In this document: positions 1-8,234 of the stretch, piece by piece
How the letters are laid out: every line of letters begins with the position of its first letter
How positions within the stretch are numbered: position 1 is the first letter of the stretch
Origin: Glandiceps talaboti
Taxonomy: Eukaryota; Hemichordata; Enteropneusta; Spengelidae
Assembly (NCBI RefSeq): GCF_964340395.1
Contig: NC_135557.1
Location: forward strand, 9,620,460-9,630,459
Reading direction: 5' to 3'
DNA: 10,000 nucleotides
Made by a program: the position numbers and the translations under genes
The notes under the pieces: model-generated
Told to the model about the DNA's origin: nothing
What the model saw: only the letters and a program-made list of their open reading frames with translations
Databases searched by the model: none

Positions 1-655
1 CAAATCATCCAGCCTGTCAAAGTATAATTATAACAGTATCATACACTCACTTTTCTTTCTTTATTAACGACGCGAATCAAGGAAAAGTCAAAATATGTGT
101 ATCGACCAAATTCTTTAAAATAGTTTAGATGTTTAACCCTGGATATTTTAAAGAGCATTATGGCCTGTACTGATTGCAATGAAGCTATTTTGAGTATAGT
201 ACTTTATTAGTTTTTTTCGACTTTTATGTATGTTTATCTTACGAGGTTAACTCTACAGGTATTTCATTTTATTTTATTTCCTATTGATTTTTAATTGTTA
301 TTATTCAACACCTTTGAAAGAGTGCTATAGAAAATAAATATATGTTTAATGTTAAATGTTCATTTTACTACCACACCAGAAAGGCTAGAGTTTGAAATAG
401 GCGAAATGGTGTTTGTTTTTCATCTCGCACAATATTGTTTGTTATGAGAATTTACAGAATCAACATACATACATGCATTGATAGCTCTCACACACTAAAT
501 GTTACATTGTATCTCTTTGTGAGCACAAATTGACAGTTTTGTGTTTGTAGCTGCCATGTTTTTATCCGAAAGTGATGTTCACATTGAGATAAAGTGTAAC
601 ATTGTTTATGACTGCTCGCTATCAATGTCAGTATTTAATGTGTTTAATTTGTAAC

Positions 656-661
656 AATAAA
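656..661 (+). promoter_or_regulatory. Possible polyadenylation hexamer AATAAA
   Basis: AATAAA is followed about 25 bases later by a GTGTTTT stretch, which is the expected layout of a poly(A) signal with a downstream GU-rich element. No coding sequence is visible just upstream, so this would end a 3' UTR of a gene outside the window. Chance occurrence is quite possible, because the hexamer also appears near 332, 1246, 2437, 2884 and 3066. Confidence 0.15.
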
Positions 662-1780
662 CCTTGTCAATGACGTAAACAATGTCGTGTTTTAAACTCT
701 ATAGTCACTCTTATTTGGTAGTACCGACTATGGGTTCATCGCACCAATGAATCCATCAGTCCAATCTAGTCAAAAGTCTACGTAATTGTCAATAATTTAA
801 ACTCTTCCAGGAAGTCATGATGAAATCAATTTCCCGAAAAAATGCTCATTTGTTAGAAATTGGGCTCCAAATTGTCGCCGACAACAGATGTTCTTGTAGT
901 AGCAACAAAGTGTACCTCGCCACTAACATTGTAATGAGGCGGAAGATAGCTGAATAATTGAAGACACAGGAAATGAAAATTACAAACATGTAAAAGCAAC
1001 GCCATTATTGAGAAAATTCAGTAATAACTTTGTATTTCCTGTGTTTATGACGTTTAAAATAACATAGATTTTGAGTAAACATTTAACATGTGAACGGAAT
1101 TGCCAAGAAATATAAACAGAAAATGAATACAATTATGTATTATTTCCCAATATTATTCTTCGTTCAGGCAAGAAAAATGGCATTGTTACTACGAGTCAGT
1201 CGATGAGTAATGGGAAGTCCCTAAGCACTGAGAGGTACTTTCCGGTTGAATAAAGAAAATATTTGGGCGTACTATAAATGTAACTCAAACATAATAATTT
1301 ACGAAAAGTCGGGGAAAATAATGGTTATTCGGAGAGTTTTGACGTATTTCGAGCACCGTACAAAGCTGTAATGTAGATATGGGTTGTCATGACAAAGAGC
1401 GACTAGGTATATATCAAAATGCTGTGTTGTATTAGATGGTAATAATTCGGCTTGCACATAGTATAGGATAGTTGCTGGTTTGTAATCAATGACGTTTAAA
1501 AGGGACCAGTAGCCCCTGTATACGACTTAAATAATATTGATTGAAAGAACCAACTAGTAACAAATCCAGCAATTAAAGTCGCAAAGCCTGTAACAAAACG
1601 TCATCTGGCTGAACAAAATTGTGTACAAACATTGCTACATTTTATATCGTCTGCCTAAACAAAAATTACAATTCTACATACGTCTTCTGACTCAACCAAA
1701 AATTACCAACAGCGCTATATTATATCATTTGTAAAAAAAAAAATACCAACCGGTCATATTTGTCGGGTCGAATGAGACAA

Positions 1781-1852
1781 TAAAATGTAACAATGTTAGT
1801 GAGATTGTTGTTGAGACAGACGGTAAAATGTAGCAATGTTAGTAAGATTGTT
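1781..1852 (+). repeat. Two-copy tandem duplication, period 43 bp
   Basis: A 29-base core at 1781-1809 recurs at 1824-1852 with two differences (both A/G). Both copies read TAAAATGTA-CAATGTTAGT-AGATTGTT around the changes. The second copy runs into a poly-T tract. GAGACA precedes each copy, which extends the similarity a little. It looks like a local slippage duplication in non-coding DNA, and no function is implied. Confidence 0.7.
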
Positions 1853-3088
1853 TTTTTTTTAATCAGACGATTTTTGTTTTGGTTTCTTGATTTCAATTGT
1901 AGGTCAAAAGAATTTGTAATAGTGTACAGAGGGGGAAGTACAACGGCGCTAACATTTCGAGAGAAAAAAAGTTCAAATAACATTAATTTGTAGGTAATAT
2001 ACAGCAGGTGATGAACCAACGAATCTTTCGATTATAGTTTCATATCTAATGAATTAACCTCCTGTCTGGTGCTAGTGTCTAAGTATTGAAGCTGTTATGA
2101 GTTTGGTATCAACAAAACCAGTAAACTTCCCATCTATACATCTATTTGGAATTTATTTCGCCATATCTATGTTTACATTATAGTAGCAGCACGTACACAT
2201 TGTAATTTTGAGTAGGATTTGAGAGATAAACAAGATTCCGAAAGGCCAGCTGTTTATTTATCAAATTGTCAAATGTTATATTTTAGTATGTTTGCTTACT
2301 ATACATGTTCATAAAGTGAAGTGACCAACACACGTTTGATTGGTTTTAAATGATACTGTGTCGTACAACAGGATGTTGTGTTTGTAATCAAGACACGATC
2401 GTGGTGCCATTAAGTACAACATTGTAGGCACTGTTGAATAAATGTGTTATTCCATGTCCATGATTTAATGTTTCAGGTATCTAGTTGCGACTGTACAATT
2501 TCGCCAAAGAGTGATTAATAATTGTGTATATTTAGAATGATACCACATGAATTGAAGTGCTTATAACAGACTTGTAAACAGAGCTGAAAATTCTTTTCTG
2601 AGACTAAGGAAAAAAGCTGACATAATTGATACTTTTCCATACATAACTACCACACAAGCGTACAGTATTATATGAATAACTTCACGCCCTCCTGTGTCAC
2701 ACTTTCGCCTTTGATCTCAGAAACTACATTTGAAATTGTTATAAGTGTTCTATTTATTCTACTATGAAAAGCAATTAATATGTGAACTTTGTCTTTGCAG
2801 CATTAGGTCATTTTTAACGTTCCTTTTTTGTGTGTGTTTGCTTCATTTTTTTTCATTTGTTTTATGATTTATATGAATTGGAGGAATAAATAATTATGAT
2901 ATATTTATCCAGAATGTGTTTATTTATAAGATTATAAATGGGATTATCCATACTGGGTTATCTTTGCTATTTTCTGTTCTCCCTTTACCCTTTTACCTAA
3001 GAATGTAAAATATTGTAATTTCTTTTCATCAATGCTGTAACAAATGGATAGAAATATATAACGATAAATAAATATGACAGAACCCCCC

Positions 3089-3253
3089 CCCCATGACACG
3101 TGAGTGCAAGTGTGGTGTACTTAGGGTGTTTGCTCGAGTGCTAGCAGTGTTGTCTGCACCCGTACTCTCACGAGTGTAGTGAGTGAAAGTGTAGCAGAAA
3201 ACACGAATGCAAATACCCCTGAGTACCCTCACTGGAACTCGCGTGACATGGGG
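3089..3253. repeat. Imperfect 165-bp palindrome, MITE-like foldback
   Basis: The left end (CCCCATG at 3089) and the reverse complement of the right end (CATGGGG ending at 3253) pair outward to inward for about 47 positions. Roughly four in five bases match, with two single-base gaps, and weaker pairing continues toward the centre near 3165-3175. A run of ten C's (3083-3092) overlaps the left end, and TTA follows the right end. A short non-coding sequence made almost entirely of two inverted arms is typical of a miniature inverted-repeat transposable element. No convincing target-site duplication can be delimited, partly because the C-run blurs the left boundary. Open frames on both strands here appear to be by-products. 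Confidence 0.5.
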
Positions 3254-3580
3254 TTATGTTATTATTACATATGTTTATCTGAAACTACAAATTTCCATTT
3301 AAAAAATCATGAAAATCACACAACGCGATAACGCGATTTGACGTGTAGCATTTCATTTGCGTATCATTTGCATATCATTTGCATGCAGGTATGCAATATT
3401 TTTTTTTCGATATTGCACCGCAGTGAAAATACATGCGTGCGCACCAGTGCAAGTAATCTCTGGTATATATGTAATAATGAACAGAACATACTGCATACGC
3501 AATGTTATACATGTACACACATGACAGATATATTATTGCTATCATGAATTGTAATACATGTTATGCAACATCCTTTTTAG
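3254..3580. other. Non-coding DNA between the palindrome and exon A
   Basis: This is presumed intron (or upstream flank) of the lectin exon that follows. It contains a doubled AACGCGAT (about 3323-3337), three 11-bp direct repeats carrying octamer motifs (3352-3385), and a T8 run (about 3400). The last bases form the acceptor for exon A, TCCTTTTTAG. The frame of exon A stays open upstream to about 3500, but nothing lectin-like is encoded before the splice site. Confidence 0.5.
3352..3385 (+). repeat. Three 11-bp repeats with POU-type octamers
   Basis: The unit TATCATTTGCA (first copy slightly different) occurs three times with an 11-base step. Two copies hold a perfect ATTTGCAT octamer (3366-3373 and 3377-3384), and the first holds ATTTGCGT. 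The same octamer in the opposite orientation, ATGCAAAT, lies at 3207-3214 inside the palindrome. ATTTGCAT is the classical binding site of Oct/POU homeodomain factors. A regulatory role is inference, since AT-rich DNA and slippage could also produce this. Confidence 0.4.
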
Positions 3581-3703
3581 ATTTTGAGTTCTGCGTGGAC
3601 ATTTTAGGAGGTACATCAAAGCGAATAGCGATAGGTATATGGCGAGATCTTTTATGTGATATCAGAGAAGGTTACATATGTAATAAAGTTAGAAACATAG
3701 TAG
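3581..3703 (+). CDS. Exon A: C-terminal half of a C-type lectin-like domain
   Basis: This partial CDS is one 41-codon internal exon. The acceptor TCCTTTTTAG is at 3571-3580 and the donor TAG|GTAATG follows 3703, so both ends are phase 1. The translation carries the CTLD tail pattern: Cys-Val (Cys at 3592), Gly-Ile-Trp (Trp at 3640), Cys (3655) and Gly-Tyr-Ile-Cys (Cys at 3679). These correspond to canonical cysteines 2, 3 and 4; cysteine 1, partner of the last, lies in the missing N-terminal half. After Trp comes Arg-Asp, so the usual Trp-Asn-Asp calcium/carbohydrate motif reads WRD and keeps the Asp. CTLDs bind glycans or proteins outside the cell. Spacing matches exon B with no gap. If the donor were not used, translation would stop at 3721-3723, so a terminal-exon reading is also possible. 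The donor is moderate; the domain call is firmer than the splice ends. Confidence 0.65.
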
Positions 3704-3754
3704 GTAATGTACAGCCGATATGACATTTAAGCATGTAATAACTATGTAAATACA

Positions 3755-3756
<2 letters not shown>

Positions 3757-3825
<69 letters not shown>
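3757..3825. repeat. (TA)n dinucleotide microsatellite, about 34 units
   Basis: This is an essentially uninterrupted TA tract of about 69 bases in the intron between exons A and B, starting some 53 bases after the donor of exon A. Such tracts vary in length between individuals and can extrude cruciforms or hairpins. The exact length in the assembly may not be reliable. Confidence 0.95.
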
Positions 3826-3827
<2 letters not shown>

Positions 3828-4735
3828 CACCTAGTAAATTAATGGTCATGGCAATGTTTTTACTTGGCAGACCTCAATCAAAATAGATGTGCTAAATGTA
3901 CATATACAAATGTGGTTGCCATGGAAAAACATCATCATCTATATGTAAATACCACAAACTAATACCGACTAACATGGTGAACTGCATTGTCATATATATT
4001 CATGTTTAATATTTTTTGGGGGAAAATGGCGCAAAAAGCTCTACTTTGCATATAAGATTAAATTCTGAAATTCATCCAAGGTCCATTAGGGACGATTGCT
4101 AAATGTAGAACAAGCTCAATATTATGCGAACATCGTTCCTTTAGGACAAAACTTCATTTACACTCACCATAACGAACGTTCACAAGTGCGATACCAGACG
4201 TTTATATACGATGTACAAACCATGACAATCGGTGCAATGTAAAAACATGGTAAATAATTATAAATTTCCAAGCTTATGAACCTGTTTACTGAGATGATGT
4301 TAAACTCACCAAAATACTACCGGAAACACAGCACTGTGTTGTAGAAATAATTAGTTGAATCACCTTATTAACATGTCAGTAGTAAATGCAGAAACTGTTA
4401 TCATTGAAGGCTGGATTTCTTTTTCATTATTTGGTTAGAAGTGCAAAAATGAAGTTCAGCAATCTCATTGAAGCCAGGGCCTCTCCCCCCCTACGAGAAC
4501 GAAGTTCGTTTATTGAGCTTGTATGACATTGTGTGACCGTCCCCAAACTCTGGCATTTGTTTTGACAAGATCAGCTGTATAGTAAATGATAGAACATGAA
4601 CATGACAATGTTGGTTTAACTTGTATGAATCATAACTAGTACAGCATGATTGTTAACGATCTACTAATATCTCTCTTTTTCTCTCTTCTTTGCACACGAA
4701 CTGCATGTCACGCTAACATCATCTTCGCACCAAAG
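3826..4735. other. Intron between the two lectin half-exons
   Basis: About 900 bases follow the TA tract and hold no exon I can support. If exons A and B belonged to two complete tandem CTLDs, the N-terminal half of the second should be encoded here (pattern W..A...C, then a Trp-rich core). I read all three + frames and found no such pattern with splice sites. A C7 run lies near 4485. The 3' end carries the branch point and acceptor described separately. Confidence 0.5.
4670..4735 (+). promoter_or_regulatory. Branch point, pyrimidine tract and acceptor of exon B
   Basis: A T/C-rich tract (about 4670-4692) is followed by a CTAAC branch-point match (4713-4717). The first AG downstream of the tract is CAAAG ending at 4735. 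No AG lies between the tract and that site, giving the AG-free zone expected in front of a genuine 3' splice site. The base preceding AG is A rather than the usual pyrimidine. It supports the + strand reading of exon B over the minus-strand open frame that covers the same bases. Confidence 0.55.
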
Positions 4736-4846
4736 ACGCTCCTTGCGTTTTTCTGTTGGGTGATCCACTAAAAGCCAACGCCAATGGGATCTGGAGTCCC
4801 GCACTTTGTAACACTGGAAAGGGCTACATGTGCGATGTAGACAGAG
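4736..4846 (+). CDS. Exon B: C-terminal half of a second C-type lectin-like domain
   Basis: This partial CDS is one 37-codon internal exon, phase 1 at both ends (acceptor AG at 4734-4735, donor GAG|GTACAG after 4846). The reading shows Cys-Val (4744), Gly-Ile-Trp (Trp at 4792), Cys (4807) and Gly-Tyr-Met-Cys (Cys at 4831). From the first Cys, Trp is +48, the next Cys +63 and the last +87 bases, identical to exon A. Here Trp is followed by Ser-Pro, so the WND calcium motif is lost and sugar binding of the classical kind is doubtful. Splicing to exon C gives ...Cys-Asp-Val-Asp-Arg-Val-Thr-Glu-Gln..., placing the lectin fold directly before the mucin stalk. Without the donor, translation would run nine codons to TAA at 4873. 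The short minus-strand open frame over this exon (4664-4933) is treated as a shadow. Confidence 0.75.
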
Positions 4847-5301
4847 GTACAGTTGGCGGGAGACATTTTGACTAACCCCGGAGGAATACATTTGTGGCTT
4901 TCTTGACATTTCACACACATTTTCCACAGCCATGTAAAATTATCCGATGCATTTATAGATAATTATGCATCTAATTATTCATTTCCAGACACATACGTCA
5001 CAAAACAGACCTTGAAACAATAACAAAAGCCACTACCTTAATACAATCTCCTTCCGGGTTGAAAAAAAAAAATCTAGCTGATTAAGGACATGGCTACATC
5101 CCAAAAACAAGAGTGAGTTTTCGACCTTAAATTAAATGCACGACTAATAACACGAATATCTAAATCATGCCTGATTATTTCATTCACTAGCTCTTGGGAT
5201 GTAATTATGTTCTGGCGCTCCCGTGACTGAAACGGTAAAGGCTTTGAGGAGAAACACGAAAGGATGATTAAAATTGGTATCATTTCACTTTCCTGTTTCA
5301 G
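4847..5301 (+). other. Intron between lectin exon B and mucin exon C
   Basis: This 455-base intron begins GTACAG and ends in a strong acceptor, TTTCACTTTCCTGTTTCAG, at 5283-5301. It contains a short A10 run (about 5062-5071). No coding signal is seen in either strand beyond short chance frames. Confidence 0.65.
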
Positions 5302-7491
5302 TTACGGAGCAGCCACCAACTATCCACACAACTGAAGTGCGTAAACCTACTACTTACGAGCAAACAACCACACCGTTGATATCCTCCACCCTCTCTCCAA
5401 CCTATACCACTGCACAGCTCACTTCAACGGTACCACAAACCTCTTCTCAATCTGTTTACAAGTCAACCCTACAGACTTTTGTGTCAACGACTGGGACGGT
5501 TCAAACGCTCACGCCTACATACATGACAAGCGAACCAACGACTGAAGAACAGCGACAAACCACCTCTGTGACGACACATGCACCAACAACGCAAACAACT
5601 ATAGCAATCATTCCAGGCACTGCTATGGAAGAAATTACCACGCAACCCGAACACACAAGCACAATTTTGACGACAACTGAACAATCGACCCCAACAGAGC
5701 AGACAACCCATCTAGTTCAGATAACAAATTCGACTGATACTACAATGCCAAATACCGATACACATTCAAGACAACAACAAATCAGTACCGAATCAACAAC
5801 GGATCGAACAAGTATTACAGCAAATACTACCAATACATACCATACCACACAGACGACAGAGGGGGCTGTCATTAGCATGCAAACAACGGGTATTCCAACA
5901 ACCCCCACGACAATCACGACCGAGCAAACCAAACATACAACATATGAATCAATCACATCATCATTAGAGTCTGAAACAACCACACAGCCACCTACTGAAC
6001 AAACCACAGATCTACCTACAACTACACAGGCAGCCACCACTGAGCAAACTACACATGTAAAAACGGATGAACAAAATACAGAACCAGTAACCTCAGAATC
6101 ACCAACCACACTGTCAGAAATTACTAGCACCCTTTCCTCGACCCTTGAGATTACGACTTCCAAAATGACACCAACACAAGAAGAAAGTGTGTCAAAGAGC
6201 ACAACAGACAAGACAGGTACTACGACAGCATCTACACTGTTTGATTTAGTTAAACATTTCAGCACATCTTCACTATCTGTCATACATGATATACAAACAT
6301 CTGATAACACTGCACACGTCAGCACTAAACCCATCACTACCGACCTTGAAATTTCAACTACTGAAAATAAACCCAGCACATCAATCCATCCTCCAATTTC
6401 TGTGGAGACGATGATGTCGCCTATACCAATGGAACACCCATCGAGCACTGAAGTACAAACAGCATTGGAGCAAGAGAGCGAATTGGACACAACAGGTTCA
6501 CTCAGGAGAGAATCTCATTCAGAAGCACCATGGCTCCTAACAAAGATTTTAACGTCATCTTCTTCAACTACTGCAACATCACCGAGACACACTGACACAT
6601 TACCTGAACACATGACAACTAGCCCAATTGCGCCAACGACCTTGATTACAGAGTATAGTGTATCATCTGAAAGCGATACCTTTACACGGTTGACAAAACA
6701 GGTGAAAGGTATGAGACGGTTATTGCCTGTCTACTTCACACACAGGGCTACTCAAACACTTACCAGGGATATGATATCTGGTAATTCAGATCCAAATCAT
6801 TTGCAATCATCACATCTGAACGCACAGAGTGCACCCAGTGTTAGTACACACAGCATGACTATTCTTCAGCCTTCTCACTTTGCTAGTATTGATGCAAGGA
6901 TGTCCACACGGTCAGAAGATTCTACAGCACCTGTTCACTTCAGCACGGTAAGCACTGATATGCATGTGAGCACCCTTTTGCAAGAAACTTCACCACGTTA
7001 TGCTAGTGATACGAAACCTGCAACTTCCCATATCCCTCTATCGACAGAACCTACGACAGAAACCCCGTCGTCCACCAAGTCATCAACCACAGATTCAATC
7101 ACAACATATGAACCCAGCACCGAGGCAACTACCCTGTACTTCCCATCAACCACCGAAATAAAAATGGAAGAAACCACCCATCATCCCAGCACAGAGTCAA
7201 CAACCATGCTACTACCAACAACCACTGAAACAAAAATAGGAGAAACTACACATTTTTCATCAACGCTTGGCCTCCCATCAACTGTTGCTGACCAAACTAC
7301 CACATATTTCCCATCGACGGATGACATAATAACTGAGGACACATCTACAATTACCCCAACATTTGACCCTTTATTCACCACCTCAGAACCAACAACCACA
7401 TATCTCCAATCGACCGCTGAGATGATTATGGAAGATAGCACCATAATTACCTCTACTGTTGCCCCCTCCTCCACCAAAGATGTTACAACAG
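5302..7491 (+). CDS. Exon C: giant mucin-type Thr/Ser/Pro-rich exon
   Basis: This is one uninterrupted 730-codon internal exon (partial CDS). The pyrimidine-rich acceptor ends at 5301 and the donor ACAG|GTGAGA starts at 7492; both ends are phase 1. The product has no cysteine at all. About 30% of the first hundred residues are Thr, with many Ser and Pro, the composition of a heavily O-glycosylated, extended mucin stalk outside the cell. About residues 1-390 are rich in TEQTT-like motifs. Residues about 395-570 are less Thr-rich and more charged, with a basic patch. The last ~120 residues contain four imperfect repeats (YFPSTTEIKMEETT type). N-glycosylation sequons occur early (NST, NTT). No conserved family beyond mucin-like can be assigned, because such sequence evolves fast. 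An upstream in-frame TTG at 5274 is intronic, not a start. Reading past the donor stops at 7647-7649. Confidence 0.85.
7131..7445 (+). repeat. Four imperfect coding repeats in mucin exon C
   Basis: A block of about 17 residues, of the form TTLYFPSTTEIKMEETT, starts at 7131, 7203, 7299 and 7395. The steps are 72, 96 and 96 bases, that is 24, 32 and 32 residues. The conserved core is Pro/Gln-Ser-Thr, a short acidic/hydrophobic stretch and Glu-Glu/Asp-Thr/Ser. The DNA has diverged more than in a fresh minisatellite, so these are old repeats kept in frame. They differ from the simpler TEQTT-type repeats at the start of the exon. Confidence 0.75.
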
Positions 7492-8234
7492 GTGAGAACA
7501 TTCTTTCAAAGTATGTAGCAGTGACACTGATCGCTCATTGTGAACATATTGCTTCTACCTCATCAAAAACTAAAGTCCCATTTATTAATAACAGTCTGAC
7601 ATTAAGGGTGCCCTGCATGGGTCGAAATGTAAACAATAACAATAACTGATTATGGCTAACTAAGTTGACCATATCTTTCTTTTGGCATGCTCAAAACAAG
7701 TATATTATTGGACAACTGCTATGCTTTCCTTAAAAGGGGCTGCTTGTCGTATCTTGGTAATATACATAATGGAAGCATTATTGTGAGGGTATTATACAAC
7801 CAGAAGAAGAGAATTCTATAGCAAAATCTATTGTTACACATTTGAATGTAATAAAACTGACGAGAATTTAGATTCAGATAACAAAAAAAGTAGTTCGATA
7901 GTCTACTTTTGTTGGAATTCTTCACAAAGTGAAGATGACCTTCCACATCTCTATAAATTACTACATCGATCATCAACAAATGCTTGCCAATCATTCATAC
8001 CATATGGTATTTAGCATGCATGGGTTGGTTACTAAATGGGAATACTATACCCTACTGCTTGGATGTGTCTGCTTGGATGTTAAGTATTCTTATAAGAAGT
8101 CAAATGACAATATTAAAAGTATTGTGTGGTCATAAGGTACCAATAACAATTAATTATAACGGTAAGAGCATGGTCATGCTAACACTACAATCAATTGTCA
8201 GTGATACGTTTATGAGAGAGTCACTTTCCATCAG
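7492..8234 (+). other. Intron between mucin exons C and D
   Basis: About 743 bases, starting GTGAGA. Open frames of 68-93 codons on the + strand (7929-8265) show no domain, signal peptide or Thr bias, and are considered chance. An AATAAA occurs at 7850-7855, some 200 bases after the stop that would end a read-through of exon C. A CTAAC branch-point match lies at 8179-8183. The 3' boundary is uncertain because several AGs fit: 8234, 8285, 8297 and 8369 all give phase 1. Confidence 0.55.

Larger units (their letters stand above)
1..3088. other. Long AT-rich non-coding stretch
   Basis: No exon can be supported here. All reading frames are broken by frequent stops. The few open stretches of 40-60 codons show no domain pattern and no convincing pair of splice sites. 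The region could be intergenic DNA or one or more large introns upstream of the lectin-mucin exons. Visible details are a short tandem duplication near 1781-1852, poly-A (about 1733) and poly-T (about 1850) runs, and several AATAAA hexamers. One hexamer, at 656-661, is followed by a GT-rich stretch (about 684-695) and could mark the 3' end of a gene lying further left. AATAAA is expected often by chance in such AT-rich DNA. Confidence 0.6.

Noticed and set aside
811-957. Open frame of 48 codons after a CTCTTCCAG acceptor, with A...C then LA resembling the CTLD helix region
   Set aside because: It lacks the expected Trp three residues before the Ala, the Cys-to-Leu-Ala spacing is wrong, and it ends at a stop with no good donor.
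1168-1207. Possible tiny exon encoding WHCYYES, reminiscent of a CTLD N-terminus
   Set aside because: Only about 12 codons before a stop, a weak GTAATG donor, and no linked exon with the W..A...C pattern. Chance is more likely.
1225-1371. 48-codon open frame with Trp and Cys five residues apart, as in CTLD tails
   Set aside because: It lacks the preceding and following cysteines and the Gly-Tyr, and no clean splice sites flank it.
1720-2019. Overlapping open frames on both strands (99 and 66 codons)
   Set aside because: They span poly-A/T runs and the tandem duplication, and have no domain or splice support.
3125-3337. Open frame through the palindrome without a start codon
   Set aside because: It lies inside the inverted-repeat element and shows no protein motif.
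3843-3955. Open stretch beginning WSWQCFYL, considered as the N-terminal CTLD half before exon B
   Set aside because: A stop lies directly before it (3840-3842), no acceptor fits, and the W..A...C helix motif is absent.
4090-4242. 50-codon open frame in the intron between exons A and B
   Set aside because: No cysteine, no lectin motif and weak splice signals. It fits a chance frame.
4664-4933. Minus-strand, cysteine-containing 89-codon frame starting with Met, considered as a small secreted cysteine-rich protein
   Set aside because: The opposite strand encodes a precise CTLD tail with matching spacing to exon A and a branch point/acceptor. The minus frame matches no cysteine pattern well.
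5717-6490. Minus-strand open frame of 257 codons inside mucin exon C
   Set aside because: It is antisense to Thr (ACN) codons, which read back as Val/Ser/Cys-rich sequence with few stops. The + strand has splice sites, repeats and a consistent phase; the minus frame has none. The same applies to minus frames at 5484-5711, 7181-7501, 8320-8802, 8786-9082 and 8803-9165.
8202-8215. Acceptor TCAATTGTCAG ending at 8201 with a nearby CTAAC branch point as the start of exon D
   Set aside because: The exon D frame meets TGA at 8213-8215 straight after it, so the mucin frame could not be entered from there.
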